Of a stretch of 64,000 bases of DNA, positions 8,814-18,422 are shown piece by piece (the first letter of the stretch is position 1; the number at the start of each line of letters is the position of its first letter). Where the stretch lies: positions 62,001 through 126,000 of the forward strand of contig NC_011682.1 of the NCBI RefSeq assembly GCF_000150955.2, written 5' to 3'. The notes beneath the pieces are model-generated. The model saw only the letters and a program-made list of their open reading frames with translations, had not been told where the DNA came from and ran no database searches. The translations under genes and the position numbers were made by a program. This stretch comes from Phaeodactylum tricornutum CCAP 1055/1. Taxonomy: Eukaryota; Bacillariophyta; Bacillariophyceae; Surirellales; Neidiaceae.

Positions 8814-11621
8814 TCACAGCGTTACTTCCTGCTTCGCCACGGCAGCTTCGAAATGCAATACGGTAATCTTTCGTTCAAATTTGGTCCTGCTTGTCATCAT
8901 CTTCATAACTTGCTCCGCCGTAAATGACCTCGTGTCGATATCGTCGACGCTGATGATCAGGTCTCCGGCGAACACGTGACCCGTGAGACTGCTGCCGTCT
9001 TTAACCGTGTGAACTGCCGGTCCATCTTTGGTGGAATGGATGATTATCTTAAGTTTACCCGGAGGTGCAAAGCAGTCGCGGCATACAATGAGCTCCTCGG
9101 CTTGAGGCATCCCGGAACCGCTCTGGGGAGAACCAACTTCAAAGGTTGAATCGCATGAAGTGGAGGCAGAAACTACTCCTTCCTTAGATGCAAAGGAAAG
9201 TGAATCGCTAGACTGGTCTATGGCAGACGTTTTAGGTTTGCCAGGGGCGTTCGTTGACTGTGGTGATGTAGCAATTCTACGACTAGCATCCGCAATCTTC
9301 TTTTCCAGCCAGACCAAATCCGCTATCACTTTGCGACTAGCGGACTGCTCCGATGCCCCGGATTTCACGGAGACGCTGTTACGGGATCCCAAGGAGCTCA
9401 TAGAAGCTGGTGAAGATGGGCTCGCAACGTTATGTGCCTCGCTGGGTGATTTCGGACTCTTAATCTTGGAGGTATTGAAAAACAGGCTGCGAGTGATTCC
9501 GTGGCTTTCGGAAGGACCATGTGTTTCTGTATCGCTAAGTGAAACGTCAAAAGAAGTCTGGGCTTCTCCAGCATTCATCGTCTGTGCCTGATAATCCATA
9601 GTGCCATCTCCCGTTGTGGATTTAGCATGCCGCCGCCCACTTCGTCGGGGAGTCGAGGTGAGTGAAGGACCGCCAGAGCTTCTAGCTGCTTTCGGAGAGA
9701 ATTTTTCGACATTGGATTTAGCTATCGCCATGTTTTTGCTACTTCTTTCTGGACTGTCCCACTCCAATTTCACTGAGTTCCGTTTGTTTGCTCTAGGACT
9801 TCCTGGTTGATCCTCTTGAGGTCTTGACTTGACGGACTCGTGATCGGCAGCAGAGAGGACGACCGCCGCCCCTCCGAGTGGGACCTGATTGCTTTTCTCG
9901 TCGGCTGGATCGTTTGCAGCAGCTTCAGGTGAAAGGACCTCAACATCTGGGGACTCGGAAAGAGCCGTCGCGCCGACAAGGCCCAAAGCAAGCGAAGACG
10001 CCTTCGCCGAGTCCTCGTCTTGAGGCGCGACAGAGACATCTTGCGTCTGCTTTAGAACTTGGGATACAAACTGAGTGGAATCAACTTCCTTGGTCGTTTC
10101 TATAGCTGTTGGTGCCTGAATCTGGGATTTGTGGAAGGAGGGCTCTTCGAAAGAACGCTTTTTCTCAAATTGGGGGGACATAAGAACGGAGTCGGTAGTG
10201 GCATTCGTTTCAAACGTCGAATTTATATCGCTCCCAGACGTGTCTGGAACTCCGTCCTCCTCATCAGATGTATAGAGCGAAGACATGTGCGAGCCTGGAG
10301 TGTTCTCCGGCGATCTTTGCCGACGGCTGGATCTTGCAACGACAATGGCTCCAACACCTGCCGTAGTACCAATCGCGGCAGCCTCCTTAGAGGACCCTTC
10401 CGAATCTTTGGCGGGCTTGTTACGATTCGAAGCCAATATAGTAGAGGCCCTTGAAAAATTTGACCAGAAAGAAAAGACGGATCCGAACCCGGTTTGGCGA
10501 TGGGGAGAGTCTGGCAAATCAGCAAAGACGTCGTCGCCGTCTTCCAGAGCCCCCTTGTCGCCTTGTGTAGAATCTAGCACGGGAGACGAAGGTGCAACCT
10601 TTGTTTCGGTTTCACGATTGTGTTCTTTGGGACTGACAACGTCTTCCTCGCTGAAAACATCCCTCCCATCCACGGTGTAAATATCCATGTCATCATCAAC
10701 GGCATCTAGATGCGTGCTGCTGTTTTGCTTTCTACGACGGGTCACCAGTAGCGCCAAGAGCGCAATGAGGATGCAAGCGGCAGCGAGAATCGGAACAATA
10801 AAAGTGAGATTCGGATCATCCTCCTCGACCGGCCTGTTACCACCATCAATGATCCCAGCAACACCGTCATCGGTGATATCGTCATCCCGGTCAGATCCTC
10901 CAACGAGATCGTCGGTTGTGATGCTGACACCATCCCCCTCTGCGCCACGGTACCTAGCCTCAGTAGGGGTAAGAGCGGGATCGTCGCCCGCGGCAGCCGA
11001 TAGATTTCCAACAAAGCCTGACATGTCGCGATCCATGATACTACTTATGAGGGTACGCATGGCGTACACACTGGGTGATGGATCATTGACAAAAGTCACG
11101 TTAACTTGCGTTTCGAACTGCGTCCCTATCATGACACCGTCTGTTCCGGTGGTACCACCATCACCAAGAGTGTCGTCAAGACGGCGTTGGCGCGTGACGG
11201 ACTGTGAAAGGACGCGTTGGGAAAGCACTTTGGCACGAACACTTGCAACGCGAGGGCGTTCATTGTAGACGGCACCCAGCTCGGCGGTCAGAAATTGCTC
11301 CATAGCGGTCTCGTAGAGGGCAAGAGAATCCGCCGACAAGTCACCACTAGTCTCGAACAAATCGACGTAAAAAGCAGGCAGGACTTTGGGTCGACTATCT
11401 TCTGAGTAGCTGATGCGCCACTCCTCGAAGTCGGCCCACGAAAGCTGCTCCGTTTCGAGCTCACGACGTTGCTTGATGGGATAGTGCGAACGAATGCCGG
11501 ATGTTCTGGCCGTCGAAACCGAAGCGGTCGCACTCTCCTGTATAGACGTCGGTGCGATTCCACCGAGCCTAGCCGCTGTTCCACTAATGGCGCTCACGAG
11601 CAAAAGCACTTGCATACGCAT
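8814..11621 (-). CDS. Large single-TM protein with signal peptide and C-terminal PDZ domain
   Basis: The product is 935 aa and the ATG at 11621 opens a clear signal peptide (residues 1-~18). The ectodomain (~60-270) has alternating helix/strand character, with FYVDLFETSGDLS, a basic site SVTRQRRLDD at ~141-150 and FETQVNVTFVND. One TM helix lies at ~274-294 and is followed by an RRRK stop-transfer. The ~550-residue cytoplasmic tail is Ser/Asp/Glu-rich and low in complexity. A PDZ domain at ~846-930 (FAPPGKLKIIIHSTKDGP, FAGDLIISVDDIDTRS) closely matches that of the gene at 56377. PDZ domains usually bind C-terminal peptides. A role as a membrane scaffold or receptor is inference. It is convergent with the two-TM gene at 7386. 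Confidence 0.82.
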   Translation of the reverse strand: MRMQVLLLVSAISGTAARLGGIAPTSIQESATASVSTARTSGIRSHYPIKQRRELETEQLSWADFEEWRISYSEDSRPKVLPAFYVDLFETSGDLSADSLALYETAMEQFLTAELGAVYNERPRVASVRAKVLSQRVLSQSVTRQRRLDDTLGDGGTTGTDGVMIGTQFETQVNVTFVNDPSPSVYAMRTLISSIMDRDMSGFVGNLSAAAGDDPALTPTEARYRGAEGDGVSITTDDLVGGSDRDDDITDDGVAGIIDGGNRPVEEDDPNLTFIVPILAAACILIALLALLVTRRRKQNSSTHLDAVDDDMDIYTVDGRDVFSEEDVVSPKEHNRETETKVAPSSPVLDSTQGDKGALEDGDDVFADLPDSPHRQTGFGSVFSFWSNFSRASTILASNRNKPAKDSEGSSKEAAAIGTTAGVGAIVVARSSRRQRSPENTPGSHMSSLYTSDEEDGVPDTSGSDINSTFETNATTDSVLMSPQFEKKRSFEEPSFHKSQIQAPTAIETTKEVDSTQFVSQVLKQTQDVSVAPQDEDSAKASSLALGLVGATALSESPDVEVLSPEAAANDPADEKSNQVPLGGAAVVLSAADHESVKSRPQEDQPGSPRANKRNSVKLEWDSPERSSKNMAIAKSNVEKFSPKAARSSGGPSLTSTPRRSGRRHAKSTTGDGTMDYQAQTMNAGEAQTSFDVSLSDTETHGPSESHGITRSLFFNTSKIKSPKSPSEAHNVASPSSPASMSSLGSRNSVSVKSGASEQSASRKVIADLVWLEKKIADASRRIATSPQSTNAPGKPKTSAIDQSSDSLSFASKEGVVSASTSCDSTFEVGSPQSGSGMPQAEELIVCRDCFAPPGKLKIIIHSTKDGPAVHTVKDGSSLTGHVFAGDLIISVDDIDTRSFTAEQVMKMMTSRTKFERKITVLHFEAAVAKQEVTL

Positions 11622-12649
11622 GATAGTGGTCCTTTTGAAAAAAAGTCGGGAAAAGATAATTGCCGTAAGCCTAGGTCTAGCTTTTTGCTCGGCTTGGACG
11701 TGTGAATCGAAACAAAGGTTGGGTTCACTTCCCCCTCTACAATAGCTTCTTACCGCAATTGCTCGCGCTCTCTCTTATGACTAGGATGATTCTCGCTCGT
11801 TTCGGCCACGAGTCTATATCGAATGACAATGGGGGACGCGATGGGAAAGGGAAAGGTGATCACAATGTGTGGGATGGAGGGTCGGTAAAGCGTGACGCCT
11901 CCCGAGTGAGGCGACTCGTCGCGTTCGCACTTTTCTTTGGCGAGGCCGATCCCCAACGAACGTAAAACATGGGACACAGAAAGATGGCGCGTTTTATTTA
12001 TTTAATTAATTAATATGTGTCGTGCTACATTTTAATTATAGTATAGAAGCAGTCCGGTACTTGGTTCACGCGCGTCGAGACTGGGATAACGGATACCCAT
12101 AAACGGCGTGGTTTCCCGTAAGTATCGAGCCTAATCGATGCAGCACAACACGCGTCTAGGAAGCGAGACGGAGTCCGAGGAGAGTCCGCTCCGGAAGACT
12201 TTGCTATTTTATACGTACTTATAGTCATATAAAATATATGCCAATTATAGATTCATAGTATTCATTTTCGATCTGGAACCGATTTGGTACGAACTATCCC
12301 GGTCACATCCAGCCATGCCTAGAATAGATAGCAGCAGCTATATAGTGCTATAATTCACGGTCAAGGTCGGTATTCCACCCACCCACGGGTACCTACTGTA
12401 CACTGAGACAGCCTAGTCACTGTCAATTCCATCGAAGGCCACGGCACGTCTGACTGTGAGCTCTACAACCCCACAAGACCGGTACGAATAAAGAATGCAA
12501 GCAAAACGTTGACTATGTAGAATCGTCGTTACTCTAAAAAGGTACTAAAGTCGAGTGGACGGTACCGCACTGGGAAGCGTACTCGACAATGGGCGGAAAG
12601 AATTTTTTGATTGCAGCAACCACGACCAATATATATATCACAATAGTCT
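11622..12649. other. Intergenic region
   Basis: This holds the upstream region of the 8814-11621 gene and the 3' side of the 12650 gene. It is AT-rich around 11990-12010 (TTTATTTATTTAATTAATTAAT-like) and 12220-12260. TCACTGTCAA lies at about 12417. No convincing gene is seen. Confidence 0.55.
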
Positions 12650-14098
12650 TTAGGAACGACGGCGACTGCGGCCTCTTCCTCGACTACTGTCCGCGGACTT
12701 GACGGACCGTATCTGGGCAATCTCGTAACTCAAATCGTGGAGATCCTGAATGACGTGATTAGTGGCATCCTGTGGCGGCTGTCGCGCAAGTATGGAAAGG
12801 TTCGAGTCTGATTCGCGTTGCTGCTGTTGTTGTCGCTGTCGGCGGCCCTGTTCCAAGTCTTCGAGCGCAGCTTGGGAGAGATAGGACCGAGACTGTTCCC
12901 GCGCGTTGTTGTTATTGTGCGCGGCGAGCGCGAGTTGCTGGGCTTGCAACTGCATCAATTCTTCCGGCTTGAGCGGCGTGGCGGAATCCTCGTCGGTGCC
13001 TTCGGCAATCAAGGAGAGATCCTTCTTGTTTTCAATGGCAGAAATATCGTTGCCAAAGGGCAGACTGGAACTGGAATCGTGGTTGCTGCGATCCATACTG
13101 GTGTCGGCAGAACTACCGCCCAATACGGAATTTTGCTGCCACTGTTCCATGTCCATATCCGTCGTTTGCGACGCGAAGGACGCAAAGGCTTGCTTGTCCA
13201 CGGAGCGTGCGCGGGTGGTGGAACGCGGGTTGTAGGTGAAAATGGAGGAATCTTGACTGGCAATGGAATGCACGGGGGAGAGGGATCGCGGTCGTCCGGG
13301 AGCGGACGAGTCGGCCTCCGGCGACTCGGTCGTCTTGGTGGTCCCGCGGCTGTCGGACTTGGTGACGGCGGGGTAGGTAGAACGCTGCTCCGCGTGGGTG
13401 TCGTCCAGGTCCGAGACACAGCAACATAACCAAAGGATGCAACTACAGAGGACGGCGCACAAGACGGCGGTTCCGGCAATGAGGACAATCATCCAGGTCT
13501 CCAGGGCCGGCTCGTCGCTGCTGGGAAGCGAGCTGGGCTGTTCCGGATTGACGGCTCCGCCGCCGTTGATCTTGACAATGGTGTAGGTGAGTCCGTTGAG
13601 GAACGGATCCGTCGTGGTTCCGATCAAGGTCTCGAGGTATTCCACATCGTATTCCTGAAAAGCTTGGGCGGCTACCGCACCGACCCGCGCGGTCGAAGGC
13701 AAACCGTCCACCGCATCCTCATTGTCGTCCACTCGAAAGTACGCCGTTCCCTTGAGTCGAATGGCGCCGAGATAGAATCGGTCGACGTTGTCACCGGTAG
13801 CAGCGGCAATGTCGTACTCGTTGACGGTGAAGCGGACCTGCGTAAAGGTTTGAGGGAATGCGTCGGTAAAGATGTCGTCGAGGAAGAGAATCGTCGGGTT
13901 GAGTAATTGCACAATCATGCTGGATGGATCCGAATCGGCCGAACTCCGCAACTGCAAGTCCATGCCGAAGGAAACCCCGTCGGTGACTGCGGCGGATGCT
14001 CCGACGGCTCGGTGATACAGCACGACCAGCAAAGGCAGTAACCACCGCAGTCGCCCACCCACTTCACACCGTAGCAACGGTGTCACGGTGGGAACCAT
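12650..14098 (-). CDS. Signal-peptide single-TM protein with Gln/Ser-rich tail, same family
   Basis: The product is 482 aa. The frame extends upstream to a GTG at 14254, but the ATG at 14098 places a good signal peptide at residues ~1-36 (RWLLPLLVVLYHRAVGASA), so it is preferred. The ectodomain of ~165 residues has strand-helix alternation (FTQVRFTVNEYDIA, GLTYTIVKINGG). One TM helix lies at ~202-227 (WMIVLIAGTAVLCAVL) and ends in CCC. The tail of ~250 residues is rich in Ser, Asp and Gln and ends RGRSRRRS with no PDZ domain. The architecture matches the genes at 4136 and 8814. It is transcribed divergently from the two-TM gene at 14757, as the 4136 gene is from 7386. Confidence 0.75.
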   Translation of the reverse strand: MVPTVTPLLRCEVGGRLRWLLPLLVVLYHRAVGASAAVTDGVSFGMDLQLRSSADSDPSSMIVQLLNPTILFLDDIFTDAFPQTFTQVRFTVNEYDIAAATGDNVDRFYLGAIRLKGTAYFRVDDNEDAVDGLPSTARVGAVAAQAFQEYDVEYLETLIGTTTDPFLNGLTYTIVKINGGGAVNPEQPSSLPSSDEPALETWMIVLIAGTAVLCAVLCSCILWLCCCVSDLDDTHAEQRSTYPAVTKSDSRGTTKTTESPEADSSAPGRPRSLSPVHSIASQDSSIFTYNPRSTTRARSVDKQAFASFASQTTDMDMEQWQQNSVLGGSSADTSMDRSNHDSSSSLPFGNDISAIENKKDLSLIAEGTDEDSATPLKPEELMQLQAQQLALAAHNNNNAREQSRSYLSQAALEDLEQGRRQRQQQQQRESDSNLSILARQPPQDATNHVIQDLHDLSYEIAQIRSVKSADSSRGRGRSRRRS

Positions 14099-14756
14099 TT
14101 TTACAAATTCGACGGTATCGATAGGGAGGAAAGTAGGTAGAGGTTGGGTAGGTATCGATGGTATCGATACGGGTTTGGCAGGTGTTCCAGTTTTGTGAGA
14201 CTCGTGGGTACGGTTCGCGCCGTGGAACGCCGCAACGAGGCCGACGCGAGACACGCGCGAGGCCTTCCCAGTAACGTGACAAATGCGAGTTTATTCGATT
14301 TCCGGGCCGCCGGCATTTAGAAACCATGCACTGTGTGGCACGGCGGTGGTCAACGGTTTACTAGGCCGGCGTGCCCAGGGGTCTCCCCACTGCGGATGTC
14401 TGTCCTCTCCACCGGAAACCGATCGTCCGTCTTCCTTGTGTGTGCGTGTGAGTCGTCTATCCGACCCTACCCTCTCCATTCGAACCCTATTTCACGTCCG
14501 CGCAACCCTACAAAAACACCAACACCAGCAACAATCAACAACGTCACACACCACTACTCACAGTCCACAACAATCAACAGCTCCAATCCGAGTGTGAGGA
14601 AACCAATCAAGCAAGCAAGGAAGCATCCAACCAAGCAACTAACGAACCAACCAATCAAGCAGCCAACTGTACCTATCAATCACTCTCTGGTTCTTCTACC
14701 GACACACATCGTCGTTGCCGTGGACTTGGACACGCCCGGGGAACCCCACTGTCCTC
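14099..14756. other. Divergent intergenic region with CAA-rich leader
   Basis: No gene is seen. The segment ~14505-14690 is strongly biased to C and A on the plus strand (CAA and CCAA/CAAG units) and directly precedes the gene at 14757. TCACAGTCCA occurs near 14567. Confidence 0.55.
14505..14690 (+). repeat. Low-complexity CAA/CCAA-rich tract
   Basis: The tract is made of imperfect units such as CAACA, CAATCAAGCAAG and CCAACCAA, with very few G or T bases. Its position fits an unstructured 5' leader. Confidence 0.5.
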
Positions 14757-15692
14757 ATGTCCACACCGGATGTCCCTCCGCGTACGCCGGCACAAGCCCG
14801 TCACGACGACGAAGCCTTTCTCGTACAGGGCTTTGCCACCATACTGCATTACCACAATGACGACATCATTGCCATTCGACGAATAGAAAGGGATGTGGAT
14901 CGCGACAATATCCGTACCGACTTTACGCCGTACGAAAAGAAAGTATTACGGATTTCCAACTACCGCAACTACCACGTTGGCCTCGCCGCCGGTGCTTTTA
15001 CCATGGCGGTCCTCAGCGGAATCACGCTTTGGCGAACCGGCACCGTGCGATCCGTTCCGCTGCAAAAACTCGTTACCAATACCAAAACACAAGCCTACAC
15101 ACAATTCGATGGCGTGGCCCGACGGACACAAACACCACACCATCAGCAACACCATCACAATCGCAACGTCCCACCCAAACAACCCTGGCGCTCCGAGGAA
15201 TTGGACAGCTCGGAAGCGTCGAGTCCCGAAATTATTACCAGTCTCCACAATATGGTCTTTGGAGCCATTGCCATTGTTGTTACCGTTGTGACAGCCAACG
15301 CTACTCTGGATCGGAAAGCCTACGTTCGAGGACTCAGTACGGTACCCCTCCTACCCGGATCCTCCCAGTTCTGTCAACGCGTTTGTCCAGCACTCCAAGA
15401 ACACTACGATCGTACCATCAAATCCAGCGTCAAATTACCACAAGGCCACGATGCCCAAACTTTATGGAACGACCCCGTTACGGACGAACTCGAGAGTATT
15501 GTGATTATGCTCCACAATTGCCGACAGCGACAAGCCTTCGAAGCCGATTTGCGGCAATCGCAAACATCCCCACCACCGTCGTGGCACAAACCTGTGCATA
15601 TACCGCCGCCCGGAGTCCCGTCCAATTATTTGGGGATTTCTGTTGGAGACGCCGAACAACTCACCACCGACGCCGAAGAAGGTCAAACGTAA
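14757..15692 (+). CDS. Two-TM protein, paralogue family member B
   Basis: The product is 311 aa, starting at the first ATG of the frame; the frame opens earlier only from a TTG. TM1 is at ~74-93 (HVGLAAGAFTMAVLSGI) and TM2 at ~164-182 (MVFGAIAIVVTVVTANA). The loop between them is His/Gln/Thr-rich. The C-terminal block VPLLPGSSQFCQRVCPAL has Cys 206 and 210 at the same spacing as member A. NCRQRQAFEADLR lies at ~254 and IPPPGVPSN near the end. It is divergent from the membrane protein at 12650 and is followed by member C on the same strand 656 bp downstream. The function is not recognised. Confidence 0.77.
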   Translation: MSTPDVPPRTPAQARHDDEAFLVQGFATILHYHNDDIIAIRRIERDVDRDNIRTDFTPYEKKVLRISNYRNYHVGLAAGAFTMAVLSGITLWRTGTVRSVPLQKLVTNTKTQAYTQFDGVARRTQTPHHQQHHHNRNVPPKQPWRSEELDSSEASSPEIITSLHNMVFGAIAIVVTVVTANATLDRKAYVRGLSTVPLLPGSSQFCQRVCPALQEHYDRTIKSSVKLPQGHDAQTLWNDPVTDELESIVIMLHNCRQRQAFEADLRQSQTSPPPSWHKPVHIPPPGVPSNYLGISVGDAEQLTTDAEEGQT

Positions 15693-16348
15693 CATTTCAA
15701 CAATGTGGCCAGAACCGGCAGTGAATCTTTCTTTACGAGTTGCGGCCGTGTGTTGACAGTAAACCCGCCCACTCTCTCACCAGTACGTACGCTGCTTTGC
15801 CTCGCGACTAGGTAGGCTTATCTTGCTACTTGTTCATTGTGGGTTTGTCGGGCCGATTCGGCGTTTGTTCCCAAGATCGAACGACGTCTGTGTCGAGCGG
15901 CCTGGGGCCAATCCTAACGTGGGAGTACTAACAGTAACTGTAAAAGCAACTACGAATTGAGGTTACGAGCCGCACCGTACCGTACTCCTCTTTGCAGTGT
16001 CCCTTGTACACACAGTAAGTGTTGTGATCTACCCCGATTCCAAACCAAAAACTTCCCATTTCCCAACCATACGGCAACCAATATGCTCGGTCTCTCTACA
16101 GCTAGAAAGATCCTGTCGTGTGTCGACGGGAATCAATTAAAAACCCGGATATGTATGTCACATTCCCAACTTCACGGAATGTAAACTGGTGGCACGATGG
16201 GAGATTTGGGAAGCCTCGTCGAAACAAATCGATCCCAATTTTGGACTGCCTCGTGTCTATCATCTTTGCACTGTTGTAAGAGTCTCTTGCCACTTACAGT
16301 CAATTAATCTGCCTCTTTTTTTCAGTCAGTCTATCCAAGCGCTTTACC
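15693..16348. other. Intergenic region
   Basis: No gene is seen. The motif TTACAGTCAA lies at ~16294-16303, about 50 bp before the ATG at 16349, followed by a T-rich run. Confidence 0.55.
16294..16303 (+). promoter_or_regulatory. TTACAGTCAA promoter-proximal motif
   Basis: This is a variant of the recurrent motif, about 50 bp before the start codon of the two-TM gene at 16349. The role is inferred. Confidence 0.3.
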
Positions 16349-17314
16349 ATGACCAATCCCGATGACAGTAAAGCCCGCCGTAAGGAGGAATTGGATTTAG
16401 CCCGACAATTCATGGAAGTCTTTCAACGCAAACTGGACGTCTTGCGCAGCGATTCGTCTTCCCAAGACTCCTTTCAACTCGAACCCCAAGAGCGTGCTGC
16501 TCTCTTGCAAATCAACAACTTTGGTCTCATCGAAGGCGCCATTGCCGGAGGATTTTCCTTGTTCGTCTTGCGACGTGTCCGGAATGGACTGACGGCTCGA
16601 CTATACCAGACGACACAGCAGCAGCAACCGAGGAACCCCGCGAACGCTCCGCCGTCACCCTTTTCGCCTCCGGGCACCACACCGCACGTGACCAATAGTC
16701 CGTTTCAAAACACACCGCCGCCTCCACTGCCGTTGTCCGCCGCTCCTTCCGGCGCTCCGAGTCCTTCCCCGGGGGCCGTGCTACGCGGATTTGGTTGGCT
16801 CACGGACGTGGTCGTGGCCTTCGCCGTCGCGGTCGCCACGTCCGTCGCTTGCACGGATACCAAAGTCATTCTCAAAATTCTTGGTGATTTGCCTTTGGTC
16901 GAAGGGCATTCCAAGGTGTCGCAGGAGCTGTGTCCCGAAATCAGTACGGCCTGGAAGCGGGCACTCCGCGATCCGCAAGTGAATTCCGATTTACTAGAAC
17001 ATCCTGACACGCCCTACTTGCAAGCGGTGCAAGAGTTTTACCATAACTGTCAACGACGAGATGCGTACGAGCGCCAATTACGCAAAGACAAAGGCGTTAG
17101 TTCAACCTATCCGGTGGCGGTGCCACCACCGGGAGTTCCTCGTCGAGACGACTGGCTGGAAGCGCAACCCGAAGACAACAAGAACAATGATGATCCTTCC
17201 GCGGGAGACTTTTACGATCCTTCGAATGACTTTTCCGACGATCTTTCTTGGACGGACGATTTTGTCACGGATCGGGAAGACAACGAAAACGATGCCGGAG
17301 ACAATAGACGCTAA
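16349..17314 (+). CDS. Two-TM protein, paralogue family member C
   Basis: The product is 321 aa, from an ATG. A charged, probably coiled-coil N-terminus (~9-50) is followed by TM1 at ~58-74 (GLIEGAIAGGFSLFVL). A Pro/Gln-rich loop and TM2 at ~150-169 come next. The conserved block reads LPLVEGHSKVSQELCPEI, with one of the two cysteines kept (C195). NCQRRDAYERQLRKD lies at ~233 and VAVPPPGVPRRDDW further on. The C-terminus is very acidic (Asp/Glu/Asn). The TM1 sequence is closest to the family D protein at 30619. It converges on the gene at 17385 with only 70 bp between stop codons. The function is not recognised. Confidence 0.78.
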   Translation: MTNPDDSKARRKEELDLARQFMEVFQRKLDVLRSDSSSQDSFQLEPQERAALLQINNFGLIEGAIAGGFSLFVLRRVRNGLTARLYQTTQQQQPRNPANAPPSPFSPPGTTPHVTNSPFQNTPPPPLPLSAAPSGAPSPSPGAVLRGFGWLTDVVVAFAVAVATSVACTDTKVILKILGDLPLVEGHSKVSQELCPEISTAWKRALRDPQVNSDLLEHPDTPYLQAVQEFYHNCQRRDAYERQLRKDKGVSSTYPVAVPPPGVPRRDDWLEAQPEDNKNNDDPSAGDFYDPSNDFSDDLSWTDDFVTDREDNENDAGDNRR

Positions 17315-17384
17315 ATAAGAGAATGTTGATTCGTATTCTTGGCGTTGGAACAAATAGAGATCGTACTTTAATGATGCTTTCAAT

Positions 17385-18422
17385 TTATTTATCGAAAGAT
17401 CGCTCTCGCCGCGGTTGACGCGGTGCTCGATCGGAGCGTCCGGGTAAGCGAGGAGCCGCATCTGTACCATGGTGATTCTCTTGGTCAAAGGCCCGTTGCA
17501 TGTTCATACCCGCCGCCAGAAGCAACCGTGTCGGGGACGAAGCAGCGCCATGCAGTCCTGTACCCTTTTTGCGGCTGCGGTAAGCTTGTGGGGATGTACT
17601 GGCCACGCTACAAGAGATCGAAGATAGGCCGCTCGACACACTCCACGCAACGGGAGAAGCAAGCGGCGAAACTTCTTCCGACAATGGGCTGATGCAAGTG
17701 GAAAATGGATCGATTTCAATTTCGTCGGAATCTGTGCTGCAGGAAAACCAACCATTAGCCGACTTTTTTTTGGTGGGACTGTACGGCACACTATCTTCTA
17801 GCGACACAGGAAGCGTGTCTTTTAAGAACCCGTGCAGCTTCTCCTTTTGTTGCTCGTATTTAAGGGTGTTGAGGTCCATGGAAGCTTCGTCAGTTTGTTG
17901 GCCTGCTGCGTCTTTACTGCCAGAGAGATCATCCAAAATTTTCTTATCCCGAAAAGGAAATTTCTCTTGCAGGCAAAAATGGCGACTCTGTTTCTCATGG
18001 CAGCGTGGCGATTTCTCTTGGACAAGGGGCGGATCAAAAACAAATTTGGGAGCCATGATTCGGGAACTTGCAGTAGGGGTGACGGAAACTTGGCTGCTGA
18101 GACTGCGCCTCCGAACCATTCGCTTCAATAGCTTCAATTCATTTTCCAAAGAAGTTCCCTCATGTAAGGTAAATGTTTGTCGGCTTTGCAGAAGACTGTT
18201 CACCGATGTGAAAATTTCTTGAAAACTGGTGTCAAGTTTTTCTTTGCCTTGCTCTTCGCTGCTCGATAAGCTGTCATCTTCATCGTCGTCGTCGTCGTAT
18301 TCCACGAGATTTCCTTCCCGTCTCTCGAGAATACTTTTCTGTGGGGAGGAGAAAGCTCTTCTCCAGAAGATTTCTGAGTTGTTCTCGTCTACCGACTTTG
18401 AAACGTTAAATTTACCTACCAT
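17385..18422 (-). CDS. Hypothetical Ser-rich protein
   Basis: The product is 345 aa from the first ATG (18422); the frame extends upstream only to a TTG. It has a short acidic tract (EYDDDDDEDDSLSSSEE), a predicted helix (SLENELKLLKRMVRRRS) and many SP sites (PYSPTKKK, SPLSEEVSPLASP). The C-terminus is basic (PRQPRRERSFDK). No TM segment or known domain is seen. The composition suggests a disordered phosphoprotein. An upstream frame at 18420-18615 could feed a spliced 5' exon, but it lacks an ATG and would need a very short intron, so it was not used. Confidence 0.55.
   Translation of the reverse strand: MVGKFNVSKSVDENNSEIFWRRAFSSPQKSILERREGNLVEYDDDDDEDDSLSSSEEQGKEKLDTSFQEIFTSVNSLLQSRQTFTLHEGTSLENELKLLKRMVRRRSLSSQVSVTPTASSRIMAPKFVFDPPLVQEKSPRCHEKQSRHFCLQEKFPFRDKKILDDLSGSKDAAGQQTDEASMDLNTLKYEQQKEKLHGFLKDTLPVSLEDSVPYSPTKKKSANGWFSCSTDSDEIEIDPFSTCISPLSEEVSPLASPVAWSVSSGLSSISCSVASTSPQAYRSRKKGTGLHGAASSPTRLLLAAGMNMQRAFDQENHHGTDAAPRLPGRSDRAPRQPRRERSFDK

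Noticed and set aside
13009-13488. Long ORFs in other frames over the Gln/Ser-rich tail at 12650-14098
   Set aside because: Shadow frames caused by compositional bias opposite a well-supported gene.
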